Assembly (NCBI GenBank): GCA_022360535.1
Contig: JAKSCP010000122.1
Span: forward strand, 1 to 6,130
Direction of reading: 5' to 3'
From: Pseudomonadales bacterium
GTDB lineage: Bacteria; Pseudomonadota; Gammaproteobacteria; Pseudomonadales; Pseudohongiellaceae
Length of the DNA: 6,130 nucleotides
Within the stretch, counting starts at the first letter, position 1. The number at the start of each line of letters is the position of its first letter. The translations under genes were made by a program, and so were the position numbers. Below the pieces are notes generated by a model that was given only the letters and a program-made list of their open reading frames with translations, ran no database searches and was not told where the DNA came from. Shown here piece after piece: positions 1 through 6,063 of the stretch.

Positions 1-2895
1 ATTCCACTCCAAGGATAGCCAGAACTGACGTCCCCATGGAGTCGAGAGTCGGGACTCAAAACCACCCAGAATCGGCAACTGCTGTGGCCGCTCTTCGAAC
101 ACATTGTTGATACCTGCACTGATGGTGAAATCACTACTAAGGAAATCACTCAGAACGTAGCTGTAGCGCAAGTTAGTGCGAGACTCGCCATGAATAATAT
201 TGCCAGCGGGAGCTTCCCAGCCGTCACCATAGTTGTCAAATACGCGGTCATCGAACTGCACCTCATCCCAGTAGTTGGTAGTGATGGAAGCACTATGGTC
301 GCCCATGAACCAGTTCAGCCTGAGGTTGTACTTCAACTCAGGCAATGGAGGGGCGATCCCTGTATTCGCATTCTGGAATCCAAGTGCCTCTACACGACCG
401 CCGAATAGGTCTTCGTAGTCATAAGTGGTGTAGTAAGTTACGGCCCAGGAAGCGTTGAAGGTGCCCATATTTTGAGTGGTAAACCGGTAATCGATCTTTG
501 CATCGAACAGATCTATCCACACAGAGCTGATGTTCTGTGCCTGACGGAAGATTCTATCCAGTTCAAAGTTTTCGAATCGACGGACAGGATTTCCTGCTTG
601 CAGGGAGCGGTCGGCAAACCAGGCTTCTGCTGCCAGGCGAGTCGATGAGCCTGGAGTTGGGTCGTAGTTCGCTTCGCTGATACCGGTGTCTGCAAGGAAG
701 TTCTGGAATTCGAAGGCGACAGTGTCCTGTTCAGTCAGGGTGCGAATACGGTTGGTGTATTCGATCTCCTGGTAGTCCATACTGACTTCCAGACCGTCCA
801 AGATACCTCCGGGTTGCCAGGTGAAACCGATGTTCTGGATTTCAGACTCTTCAGGCTGCAGGTTGGGGTTGCCTGATGAGCAACGGGTTGAACCGGTCAT
901 CGGCTGGTCGGTGAAGGCGTCAGTACCGGAGAAGGTCTCGAAACAGTTTTCATCCGGAATGAAGGGGCGGGATTGCGTCGGAGTGGGTGCTAAAAAGCTT
1001 TCACCCCATGAGCCACGTACTGCAAATTCCGGCGTAACCTCCCAACGTGCTGCAATCTTTGGCGTAGTGGCATCAAGCCCGAAATCGGTGAACCTCTCGT
1101 GGCGGACCGCTAACTGTAAGTCAACTGTGTCCAGTACAGGAACTTCGAATTCCACGAACGCTGCCTTCACCTCGGAGAAGAACTCTGTATCTACAGGCTT
1201 CGGTGCATCGAACGCTGTGTTGTAATCATGGCCGGCCTTATCGAGAGGCACTTCGAAAGTCTGCTCGGTCAGATCACGCCACTGAAAACCGGCTGCCATG
1301 CGCAATGGCCCGGCCCAGAGGTCGATAACCTCTCCCTGAACCGCAAACTCGAAGATGTCCAGAAAATCGCGATCATCCAGTATGTTGTCCTGGATCTCGA
1401 ATAGCCAGGCGGTCAGTTCTTCGCTATTGGCATGAATAGCCGGGTCATGACCAGGGAATCTGGGGTCGGCAGAGCCGAAGGGATTCCAGTATTCATTACC
1501 ACTAGGCCCGCCAAGGCCTTGCAATGCCAGTTGCAGTTTACCCAAGTGAATGGAGCGGGAATCTACGGTCTGCTTCAACTCGTTATCAGAATAATAGGCA
1601 TAACCGGACCAGGTGTCGCTCAACTCGAAGTCGGCTTGTAGCTTGAAGCGATTGGTTGAATCATGGGTCTCAAACTCACGAGAGCCGCTGATATCGTCCA
1701 GGTGGGCTGGGCGATGGGTATACATTTCGGTAATCAAGCGCCAGTTCCAGGGAGAGACGTCAACACCGAAGGGATTGGCAGGGTGATCGTCTCGCACCAA
1801 CAAAACCCTTCGATTGTTAGCCGATGTTGCAGTAGTGGATGTGGTGCGGCCGTCGGAAATGCGATAGGTGTTAATCGCGGTTAAGTTCAGATCCAGCCAA
1901 TCGTTTACGTCCCAAGTTACCGAGTTATAGAGATTGTAGGTAGTTTGTTCAGTGCGATAGGCGAACTGTTTGGTGTATTCAAAACGGCAAATTTGGCCTC
2001 CGTTGGTCAGCACGCCGGAAGGGGTATTGAATGCACCCCTACCGTGACCTGGCGCACCGTCGTTAAATGTTCCACAAGCCGGGTCGACCATGTTCCCACC
2101 TGTAGAGGTGCCACCGTGAGATTGGTAGAGGTTCACACCGTCATCGGCACCGACGATTTCTCTCCAGGCGCCCGGGTTGCCGGAAGAGGACGAGCCATTA
2201 TCCATCTCCCATTCGCGCAGGCGCTCGTACTGCATCAAAGGGGTCACTGCGGTCCAGTCGAAGGCGCCGACATAGTCAATACCATTATCGAAGGAATGGC
2301 CCCAGAGGAAAGAAGCTTTGACGTCTTCCATAGAGTTGTCTTCGTCTACTTGATAGTAGTTTCGGGTGCGGAAACCATTAAACTCTTTGATCGGGATCAG
2401 ATTGACCACACCGGCTACTGCATCAGAACCGTATAATGCTGAGCCGCCATCAAGGACTACTTCCAGGCGCTCCACGGCAATGTCAGGCAGAGTAGTGTTT
2501 ATTGACTGATCGATCAGGCGCACACCATCAACCAGTTGTAATGTGGAATTTTCCCCAAGACCACGCAAGTTAAAGCTGGCGCCAACAGAGTCCTGACCGC
2601 CGTCCTGGGAGGCCAGCACGTTTGCCACAACGTCCGTGTTCTGGGTGTAAGTCAGGTCGCGGATGTAGGTTTCCATGCTTGGTGCGCCGGACTCAAACAA
2701 ATCTGCTTGAGTCACGGTGGAGACATTGGCATCCTGAGCGAATGCTGAATTTCTAAGGTATGACCCGGTGACGACAACTTCTTCAACGTTGACGTCGTCC
2801 TGGGCTAATGACATTCCTGAAATAGGGAGCAGAGCCACGGATATGGCTGAATAGAGCACGCTCCGTTTTTGCATATGTGTGGGTTTGAATTGCAT
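1..2895 (-). CDS. TonB-dependent outer-membrane receptor, 3' end cut by window edge
   Basis: Outer-membrane active transporter that would take up a bound ligand using energy from TonB-ExbB-ExbD; the ligand cannot be told. The frame is open for 965 codons to the edge. An N-terminal signal peptide has a basic start, a hydrophobic core at about 13-28 and likely cleavage after SLA at 29-31. A TonB-box-like segment (VEEVVVTGSYLR, 37-48) follows. The plug domain spans about 50-168, with FNLRGLG near 108-114, LVDGVRL at 121-127, and the closing segment VERLEVVLDGGSALYGSDAV from 141. The rest is beta-barrel, including the family motif GNPNLQPE at 675-682 and a late INNVFEERP. Two cysteine pairs (274/303 and 651/672) sit in probable surface loops. 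The start at 2895 is chosen because GGAGAG lies five bases upstream; Met8 is a weaker alternative. The final WLSLEWN suggests that only the last residue or so is missing. It is transcribed divergently from the exported-protein gene, across a 941-base gap. Family assignment is very secure. Confidence 0.97.
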   Translation of the reverse strand, partial: MQFKPTHMQKRSVLYSAISVALLPISGMSLAQDDVNVEEVVVTGSYLRNSAFAQDANVSTVTQADLFESGAPSMETYIRDLTYTQNTDVVANVLASQDGGQDSVGASFNLRGLGENSTLQLVDGVRLIDQSINTTLPDIAVERLEVVLDGGSALYGSDAVAGVVNLIPIKEFNGFRTRNYYQVDEDNSMEDVKASFLWGHSFDNGIDYVGAFDWTAVTPLMQYERLREWEMDNGSSSSGNPGAWREIVGADDGVNLYQSHGGTSTGGNMVDPACGTFNDGAPGHGRGAFNTPSGVLTNGGQICRFEYTKQFAYRTEQTTYNLYNSVTWDVNDWLDLNLTAINTYRISDGRTTSTTATSANNRRVLLVRDDHPANPFGVDVSPWNWRLITEMYTHRPAHLDDISGSREFETHDSTNRFKLQADFELSDTWSGYAYYSDNELKQTVDSRSIHLGKLQLALQGLGGPSGNEYWNPFGSADPRFPGHDPAIHANSEELTAWLFEIQDNILDDRDFLDIFEFAVQGEVIDLWAGPLRMAAGFQWRDLTEQTFEVPLDKAGHDYNTAFDAPKPVDTEFFSEVKAAFVEFEVPVLDTVDLQLAVRHERFTDFGLDATTPKIAARWEVTPEFAVRGSWGESFLAPTPTQSRPFIPDENCFETFSGTDAFTDQPMTGSTRCSSGNPNLQPEESEIQNIGFTWQPGGILDGLEVSMDYQEIEYTNRIRTLTEQDTVAFEFQNFLADTGISEANYDPTPGSSTRLAAEAWFADRSLQAGNPVRRFENFELDRIFRQAQNISSVWIDLFDAKIDYRFTTQNMGTFNASWAVTYYTTYDYEDLFGGRVEALGFQNANTGIAPPLPELKYNLRLNWFMGDHSASITTNYWDEVQFDDRVFDNYGDGWEAPAGNIIHGESRTNLRYSYVLSDFLSSDFTISAGINNVFEERPQQLPILGGFESRLSTPWGRQFWLSLEWN

Positions 2896-3009
2896 GTAGT
2901 CTCTCCATTGATTATCTCAAACTATTTTTACAAGTTTGTTTTTGGCTTGAAGTGGGTGGCTTAACGCAACATACGAGACGATCTGCGCGTGAGGGTGCAG
3001 TTGAGTCTG

Positions 3010-3035
3010 AATATTTGCCACTCTTAAAATATTTG
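3010..3035. repeat. Short AT-rich direct repeat
   Basis: AATATTTG occurs at 3010-3017 and again at 3028-3035, so the two copies are 18 bases apart. It lies about 115-140 bases upstream of the receptor start. It could be a pair of regulator half-sites or simply AT-rich promoter DNA. No function is claimed. Confidence 0.3.
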
Positions 3036-3065
3036 TCTTGAGCCTTTTTCTTTTTATTGAAGGTG

Positions 3066-3101
3066 TACTTATGACTCATTACGGATGATGAGGAAGGTCT
3101 G
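3066..3101 (+). promoter_or_regulatory. Two-box motif, copy A
   Basis: TACTT at 3066-3070, one base, TGACTCATT at 3072-3080, 16 bases, then GTCTG at 3097-3101. Both the order and the spacing (TGAC start to GTCTG start is 25 bases) are identical to copies B and C. The intervening 16 bases are not conserved, so the boxes rather than recent duplication explain the match. This copy has one change in the second box (T for C). What it controls is unclear: on the plus strand the next element is the hairpin at 3161-3228, and on the minus strand the receptor gene begins about 170 bases away. Confidence 0.55.
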
Positions 3102-3160
3102 TGCAGCTAAAGTTGCTTGTTAGGCATGCGGCTTTGTGGGTTTAGTTATTGTTATGAAGC

Positions 3161-3228
3161 AATACGTTGTACGTCTGTTAAACCAACTAGAGCATTCGAT
3201 TAACTCTTTAGACTTACAACGTATTTTT
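3161..3228 (+). terminator. AT-rich long hairpin followed by a T run
   Basis: The 16-base arm AATACGTTGTACGTCT (3161-3176) matches the reverse complement of 3210-3225 at 15 of 16 positions. An inner GTTAA/TTAAC pair (3177-3181 with 3200-3204) can extend the stem across a 5-base bulge. The right arm runs into five Ts (3224-3228), so the plus-strand transcript would end in a U run like an intrinsic terminator, although the stem is AT-rich and weak for that role. Alternatives are a binding site for a dimeric regulator or a remnant of a small inverted-repeat element. Confidence 0.4.
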
Positions 3229-3256
3229 AGTTTGCAATGTATTCATCGTGAATCAT

Positions 3257-3270
3257 ATGGGTCAAATGTA
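3257..3270 (-). promoter_or_regulatory. Two-box motif, partial minus-strand copy D
   Basis: Read on the minus strand, TAC is followed by three bases and TGACCCAT, with the same 6-base offset between the starts of TAC and TGAC as in copies A-C. The TACTT box is partly degenerate (TACAT), and no GTCTG is found at the expected distance. It points towards the receptor gene, about 360 bases upstream of its start. With only 14 bases it could be a chance match. Confidence 0.35.
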
Positions 3271-3308
3271 GTATGAGCTTCCTGTGGCTCTTTGATCCCA
3301 AGTCTGTA

Positions 3309-3335
3309 ACTTATCACTCACTGTGAGTGATAAGT
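3309..3335. repeat. 27-bp perfect palindrome
   Basis: The 13-base arm ACTTATCACTCAC (3309-3321) is followed by a single central T (3322) and its exact reverse complement (3323-3335). No T run follows on either strand, so it is not a normal intrinsic terminator. A one-base centre forces the inner pairs open in RNA, so a DNA operator for a dimeric protein is more natural than an RNA hairpin. It lies roughly midway between motif copies A and B. The binding protein is unknown. Confidence 0.6.
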
Positions 3336-3414
3336 GGCGCCTACCGGATCAGAAGGACCTAGCATTCCCCAAATACATTTTTAAACCACCTCAGATTCTC
3401 TAACTTCAAAACGG

Positions 3415-3458
3415 TACTTTTGACCCATTGTGGAGAGCGAATTGGGTCTGTCAGACTA
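3415..3458 (+). promoter_or_regulatory. Two-box motif, copy B
   Basis: TACTT at 3415-3419, TGACCCATT at 3421-3429, a 16-base spacer, GTCTG at 3446-3450, then CAG and CTA at 3452-3454 and 3456-3458. The GTCTGTCAGAC block (3446-3456) is itself an 11-base palindrome. Against copy C, the first 18 bases match at 17 positions and the spacer at only about 4 of 13, then the GTCTG block matches again. It is followed after about 200 bases by a strong terminator and after about 380 bases by the exported-protein start. It may be a promoter or activator site for a short transcript, the exported-protein gene, or both. Confidence 0.55.
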
Positions 3459-3610
3459 GCCGGAAATTGGCCGTCGCTTACGGCACGGGCTTGAAATCAT
3501 TTGGATAATGATCAGCCCTCAAGATCAACCAATGTCTTTCTTCTGAGACAACAGTATATGGTCAGGTTGGGTAATGCTGTGAAAATTCAGTGTCATGCAA
3601 CGGGCTATAT

Positions 3611-3644
3611 GATCGTATACATAACTGCATACTATGTATCGATC
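3611..3644 (+). other. Bulged 12-bp stem-loop next to a terminator
   Basis: GATCG (3611-3615) and ATACATA (3617-3623), separated by one bulged T, pair perfectly with TATGTATCGATC (3633-3644) around a 9-base loop. The stem ends eight bases before the terminator's first paired base. It is probably part of the same RNA. I see no overlap that would make it a classical antiterminator. Confidence 0.5.
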
Positions 3645-3652
3645 TCTCCAAG

Positions 3653-3677
3653 AGGGCTCCCTCGGGAGCCCTTTTCT
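3653..3677 (+). terminator. Strong intrinsic terminator
   Basis: GGGCTCC (3654-3660) pairs with GGAGCCC (3665-3671) around a CTCG loop, with an additional A-T pair at the base. It is followed by TTTTCT (3672-3677). The T run occurs only on the plus strand, so it ends plus-strand transcription. No protein-coding gene lies directly upstream, so it must end an untranslated RNA, attenuate a leader, or stop read-through in this gap. Confidence 0.8.
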
Positions 3678-3836
3678 CCAGACCTGTGTTTGATAAATCG
3701 CTCTGTTATAGACGGCTGAGTGCTCACCCTTTGCGAGTTCTCGTTCATCCGGAGTACATGAAGTAGCGCAACCCCGAAGATCAATGTTTGGCGCGCTGCT
3801 TATCAAAAATGCCGGTACCTCTTCTTAGGAGAATCT

Positions 3837-4841
3837 ATGAGGCCAGGACTTTTGGCAAAGAGAGCTAAAGATGGTTGTAACACCGGAGTTAGTGTTTGCA
3901 TGACTGTGCTGTTTTTCAGCTCTCTTTTCTTAGCTTCGGCTTCAGGGTATGGGCAAATCAGAGATGACTTCTTTCCATCCGCCGATACTGGCCCAGGTCG
4001 TAGTGAGGCTTCTGGAGCAACGTATATAGAGAACGCACAAGCGCAGTGTTTAGATAAGACCGGGTATTATGCGCAGCGAGCAGAAGACATTCGATCAAGG
4101 CTCAGCAAGACTGATCAAGGCAGTGTCAGCGACTACGATGAAAAAGTGGAACTCTGTATAGAGCTTGGACTGATTGGGCGAGCCCTGGAACTGCTGAAAG
4201 AACAGTTTGATACCTTGCGCATGAACCAAGGCTTCAAAAGTCTAACGCTTTATGAGGTTATCAAGGCGCGTGTCAATCTGACGGCCTTGTTGCCGCCCTA
4301 TCAGGGGAAAAAGGAAGATCTTGAGAAGCTCATTGTCCTGCAGCTTTACAGCGCCCGGCAGATTTTCACTGAAAACTCATTTGAGCACCTCATTGAAAAA
4401 GTCGAGGTCTCAAACGATGCGATTGATTTTTACTTGTCACAATCAAGTGTAGCCATAAATCAGAAAGCAAGATTTGCCTGGCTAGGGAGAGCCTACGAGG
4501 TATCTCAGATGATGGTGTCGGATTATCTTGATCTGATTGACGTGACGAAATGGAGTCCCCACATCGCGGACGGCTATTGGTATGACCTTTGGCTTAACCA
4601 GGCTTTCCTTGATGCGTACCGGGTTAATGCAGAAACCGAAAGCCTGTTATCGCGTCTAAGTTTACAGAAAGCAGGACAAAGTTACTCCGATACAAGCGAT
4701 TTTCCGGATTCGCTCTTGAATAAATCGTCGGACTATTTTCGTAGTGAGAGTAATAAGGCTAAGAATGCATTGGATTGGTATATCGGTAGGCATTCTGATC
4801 GGGCCCGGGACTGGTCCCACCCAGAGTTATCCGATAGCTGA
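3837..4841 (+). CDS. Exported helical protein of unknown function
   Basis: I do not recognise a family. The 334-residue protein begins with a long signal peptide: an n-region with R2, K8, R9 and K11, a hydrophobic core at about 18-35, and plausible cleavage after ASA (33-35) or SGYG (36-39). No lipobox is seen, so it is probably a soluble periplasmic or surface protein. The mature part is rich in Leu, Glu, Lys and Ala and looks mostly alpha-helical; residues 105-127 resemble one TPR-like helical hairpin, but no clear repeat array is visible. Only two cysteines remain after cleavage, C71 and C107, and they could form a disulfide. The C-terminal 60 residues are Ser/Asp rich and polar. The start is supported by AGGAGA at 3827-3832; Met22 would give a shorter signal peptide but lacks this support. 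The gene is divergent from the receptor and is followed by a terminator-like hairpin, so it is probably a single-gene unit. A receptor partner role is only a guess. Confidence 0.8.
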   Translation: MRPGLLAKRAKDGCNTGVSVCMTVLFFSSLFLASASGYGQIRDDFFPSADTGPGRSEASGATYIENAQAQCLDKTGYYAQRAEDIRSRLSKTDQGSVSDYDEKVELCIELGLIGRALELLKEQFDTLRMNQGFKSLTLYEVIKARVNLTALLPPYQGKKEDLEKLIVLQLYSARQIFTENSFEHLIEKVEVSNDAIDFYLSQSSVAINQKARFAWLGRAYEVSQMMVSDYLDLIDVTKWSPHIADGYWYDLWLNQAFLDAYRVNAETESLLSRLSLQKAGQSYSDTSDFPDSLLNKSSDYFRSESNKAKNALDWYIGRHSDRARDWSHPELSDS

Positions 4842-4845
4842 TCCC

Positions 4846-4879
4846 CCATAGCCACCGTTAAGGCTACGGCAGACTTTTT
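4846..4879 (+). terminator. Weak terminator-like hairpin after exported-protein gene
   Basis: CCATAGCC (4846-4853) pairs with GGCTACGG (4862-4869) with one A-C mismatch and an 8-base loop. Five Ts follow after a five-base gap (4875-4879). It begins five bases after the stop codon. The mismatch and the gap before the T run make it a weak candidate. A second small stem (AGTTGCG/CGCAACT, 4888-4910) follows. The remaining bases to 5018 show nothing else clear. Confidence 0.45.
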
Positions 4880-5018
4880 GATGAACAAGTTGCGTCTGTT
4901 AGTCGCAACTGGCGTGAAGTTTCATATTCGCTTTCGACATAAAACTCTGCTTCATCATTCGGATGCATGTGCACTTAAGACAGGAGCTTCATATCGCAAG
5001 ACCAAAGCAATAAAGGTG

Positions 5019-5062
5019 TACTTCTGACCCATTGTGAATGGTAATCAGAGTCTGACAGTCTA
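5019..5062 (+). promoter_or_regulatory. Two-box motif, copy C, upstream of the LuxR-type gene
   Basis: TACTT at 5019-5023, TGACCCATT at 5025-5033, 16 bases, GTCTG at 5050-5054, then CAG (5056-5058) and CTA (5060-5062). It ends about 70 bases before the regulator's first possible start, a natural place for its promoter or operator. TACTTCT and GACCCAT are two abutting heptamers close to the TACYYMT-type half-sites known for NarL-group regulators, which share the HTH type encoded just downstream. This suggests autoregulation, but that is inference. Confidence 0.6.
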
Positions 5063-5129
5063 TGCCCGGAGCTTGACGGGAGCATGGCTGTCTCCTAGGC
5101 GGTTGGCGACCTGAGTAGGTGAATCTAGG

Positions 5130-5489
5130 GTGCTGAACACTAGTAAGGAAGCAACAGAAATGCACAAAACAGGTAATTCAGATGGATGTAACGTTTTTCC
5201 CATAAACCGTGATCGCTCTCACATGCTCAGGGAGGGCGAACGAGAGGGAGTACAAGTTATAGAATTGACTCATCGGGAACTTGAAGTACTTCGATGGTTA
5301 AGTAACGGGTACACATATACTGAAATTGCCTCAAGCCTGTACGTTGGTGTGAGTACGATCAAGAAACATGTTCAGAATATTCTGAAAAAACTAAATGCTA
5401 ACAATACCAGTCATGCAGTTGCGATTTCATTGAAACTCGGGATGCTTACGAGCAAAGATCTTAAACTAGAATTGGAAGTTGAAGATTGA
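5130..5489 (+). CDS. Small HTH-only LuxR/GerE-type transcriptional regulator
   Basis: A DNA-binding protein made almost entirely of a LuxR C-terminal (GerE) helix-turn-helix domain. Counting from the GTG start (119 residues), the domain runs from LTHRELEVLRWLSNG (46-60) through TEIASSLYVGVSTIKKHV (64-81, entering the recognition helix) to LKKLNANNTSHAVAISLKLG (85-104). The family-conserved E50, G60, E65-I66-A67, T76, K78, H80 and the KL at 87-88 are all present. No receiver, autoinducer-binding or PAS domain precedes it; the N-terminal 45 residues are polar and unrecognised. Two starts are plausible: GTG at 5130 with AGGTGA eight bases upstream, or ATG at 5160 (109 residues) with AAGGA ten bases upstream. 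I cannot decide between them. With no sensor domain it would need a partner, or act by its own abundance. Motif copy C just upstream suggests self-control. No clear terminator follows. Confidence 0.92.
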   Translation: MLNTSKEATEMHKTGNSDGCNVFPINRDRSHMLREGEREGVQVIELTHRELEVLRWLSNGYTYTEIASSLYVGVSTIKKHVQNILKKLNANNTSHAVAISLKLGMLTSKDLKLELEVED

Positions 5490-5598
5490 ATCAAACAAAA
5501 AGAGGCTTCCTCATATGGGCGTGGAATGAACTCTGGGCCAGGTCCTACAGAACACTAATAGCTTAAGAATCGCAATTTTTGGAATCCTGGGTTACTTT

Positions 5599-6063
5599 AA
5601 AAAGTCGCCAAGCGTCGATCGATTACATCCCAGCAGTTAATATCATGCCCTGGGCCGTGGGTTAGAACGGCGGTACATCTTTAGATCCAGTGTTGACAAA
5701 CTGGATGTCCTTTCTCGTTCTGGTGACAAGCTCGCTCGACCACAGGCTCAGTGCCTTGTCTTGGGGGCTGATGCCAAACACTATTACTTTCTTATACAAG
5801 TAAATCAGAAACCTCTCTGGAAGCTGATAGCGTCTGCCTCGGATGGGTTTGCAAGTAGCTGCGATCGTCCTGACAATCGCTGCGGGTATTTCTTTCAGAA
5901 TCGCTATAGATCTATCTTGGTCGATGTGGACTCCTATCTAGTTCAACTTGTAGGGTACAGACATCTGACAGCCTTTCAGCCAGCCGTCGGAACCCTCCTG
6001 GCTGAGGAAGGTGAGCTAATCTGCAAGCCAAACGGGATCAGCCTCGAATCTGCTCGCCACTAA
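5599..6063 (+). pseudogene. Degenerate REP-associated (Y1 family) tyrosine transposase
   Basis: The frame resembles proteobacterial REP-associated Y1 transposases throughout. After SVDRLHPSS comes an in-frame TAA (5638-5640), where relatives have a residue before YH, and then YHALGRGLERRYIF (5641-5682), matching the usual YHV..RG..R..IF opening. The histidine motif, normally NHxHLL, reads KHYYFL (5776-5793), so the second catalytic histidine is tyrosine. The signature GYFFQNRYRSILVDVDSYLV (5884 onward) is well kept. The catalytic Tyr of YxHLN remains (5956-5958), but the following Asn is Thr (5968-5970). The sequence after this diverges and ends at TAA (6061-6063). No start codon or ribosome site is evident. 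The stop plus the lost active-site residues indicate a dead copy. The upstream limit is approximate, because similarity is clear only from about 5617. Bases 5490-5598 show nothing I can name. Confidence 0.8.

Larger units (their letters stand above)
3446..3677 (+). ncRNA. Possible small RNA or long regulated leader
   Basis: Between motif copy B and a strong intrinsic terminator lie about 230 bases without a credible gene, ending in two successive stem-loops: a bulged 12-bp hairpin at 3611-3644 and the terminator at 3653-3677. A promoter-like signal, an untranslated body and a terminal GC-rich hairpin with a U run are the usual layout of a bacterial small RNA. They could equally be an attenuated leader of the exported-protein gene that begins 160 bases later. 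The 5' end is inferred only from the motif, and I do not recognise a known RNA family. The boundaries are approximate. Confidence 0.3.
2896..3836. other. Divergent non-coding control region between receptor and exported-protein gene
   Basis: This 941-base gap has no reading frame with a good start, ribosome site and protein-like composition. It contains, left to right: the receptor's ribosome site (2901-2906, read on minus), an AATATTTG direct repeat (3010-3035), a plus-strand two-box motif (3066-3101), an AT-rich hairpin (3161-3228), a minus-strand half motif (3257-3270), a 27-bp palindrome (3309-3335), a second plus-strand two-box motif (3415-3458), a bulged hairpin (3611-3644) and an intrinsic terminator (3653-3677). 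I could not identify convincing sigma-70 promoters for either flanking gene. The region is much longer than a simple divergent promoter needs, which suggests several regulatory sites or small transcripts. Confidence 0.7.

Noticed and set aside
190..2436. Several plus-strand reading frames of 69-163 codons (for example 821-1225 and 1945-2436)
   Set aside because: They lie antisense to the uninterrupted receptor frame, have no family likeness, and are explained as shadows of it.
3161..3225. Integron attC-like recombination site, because GTTAAAC fits one attC core box
   Set aside because: The partner box and its orientation do not fit the attC consensus, and there is no integrase or cassette array.
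3501..3806. Overlapping reading frames on both strands (3501-3719 plus, 3525-3806 minus)
   Set aside because: Both need TTG starts without good ribosome sites and run through the hairpin and terminator; the similar LPREP strings in each come from the palindromic terminator.
4881..5027. A 48-codon basic open frame starting with ATG
   Set aside because: It has no ribosome site, contains a small stem-loop and ends inside motif copy C; composition alone does not support a gene.
5503..5513. GAGG/CCTC mini-hairpin as a terminator of the LuxR-type gene
   Set aside because: The stem has only four pairs and no T run follows.
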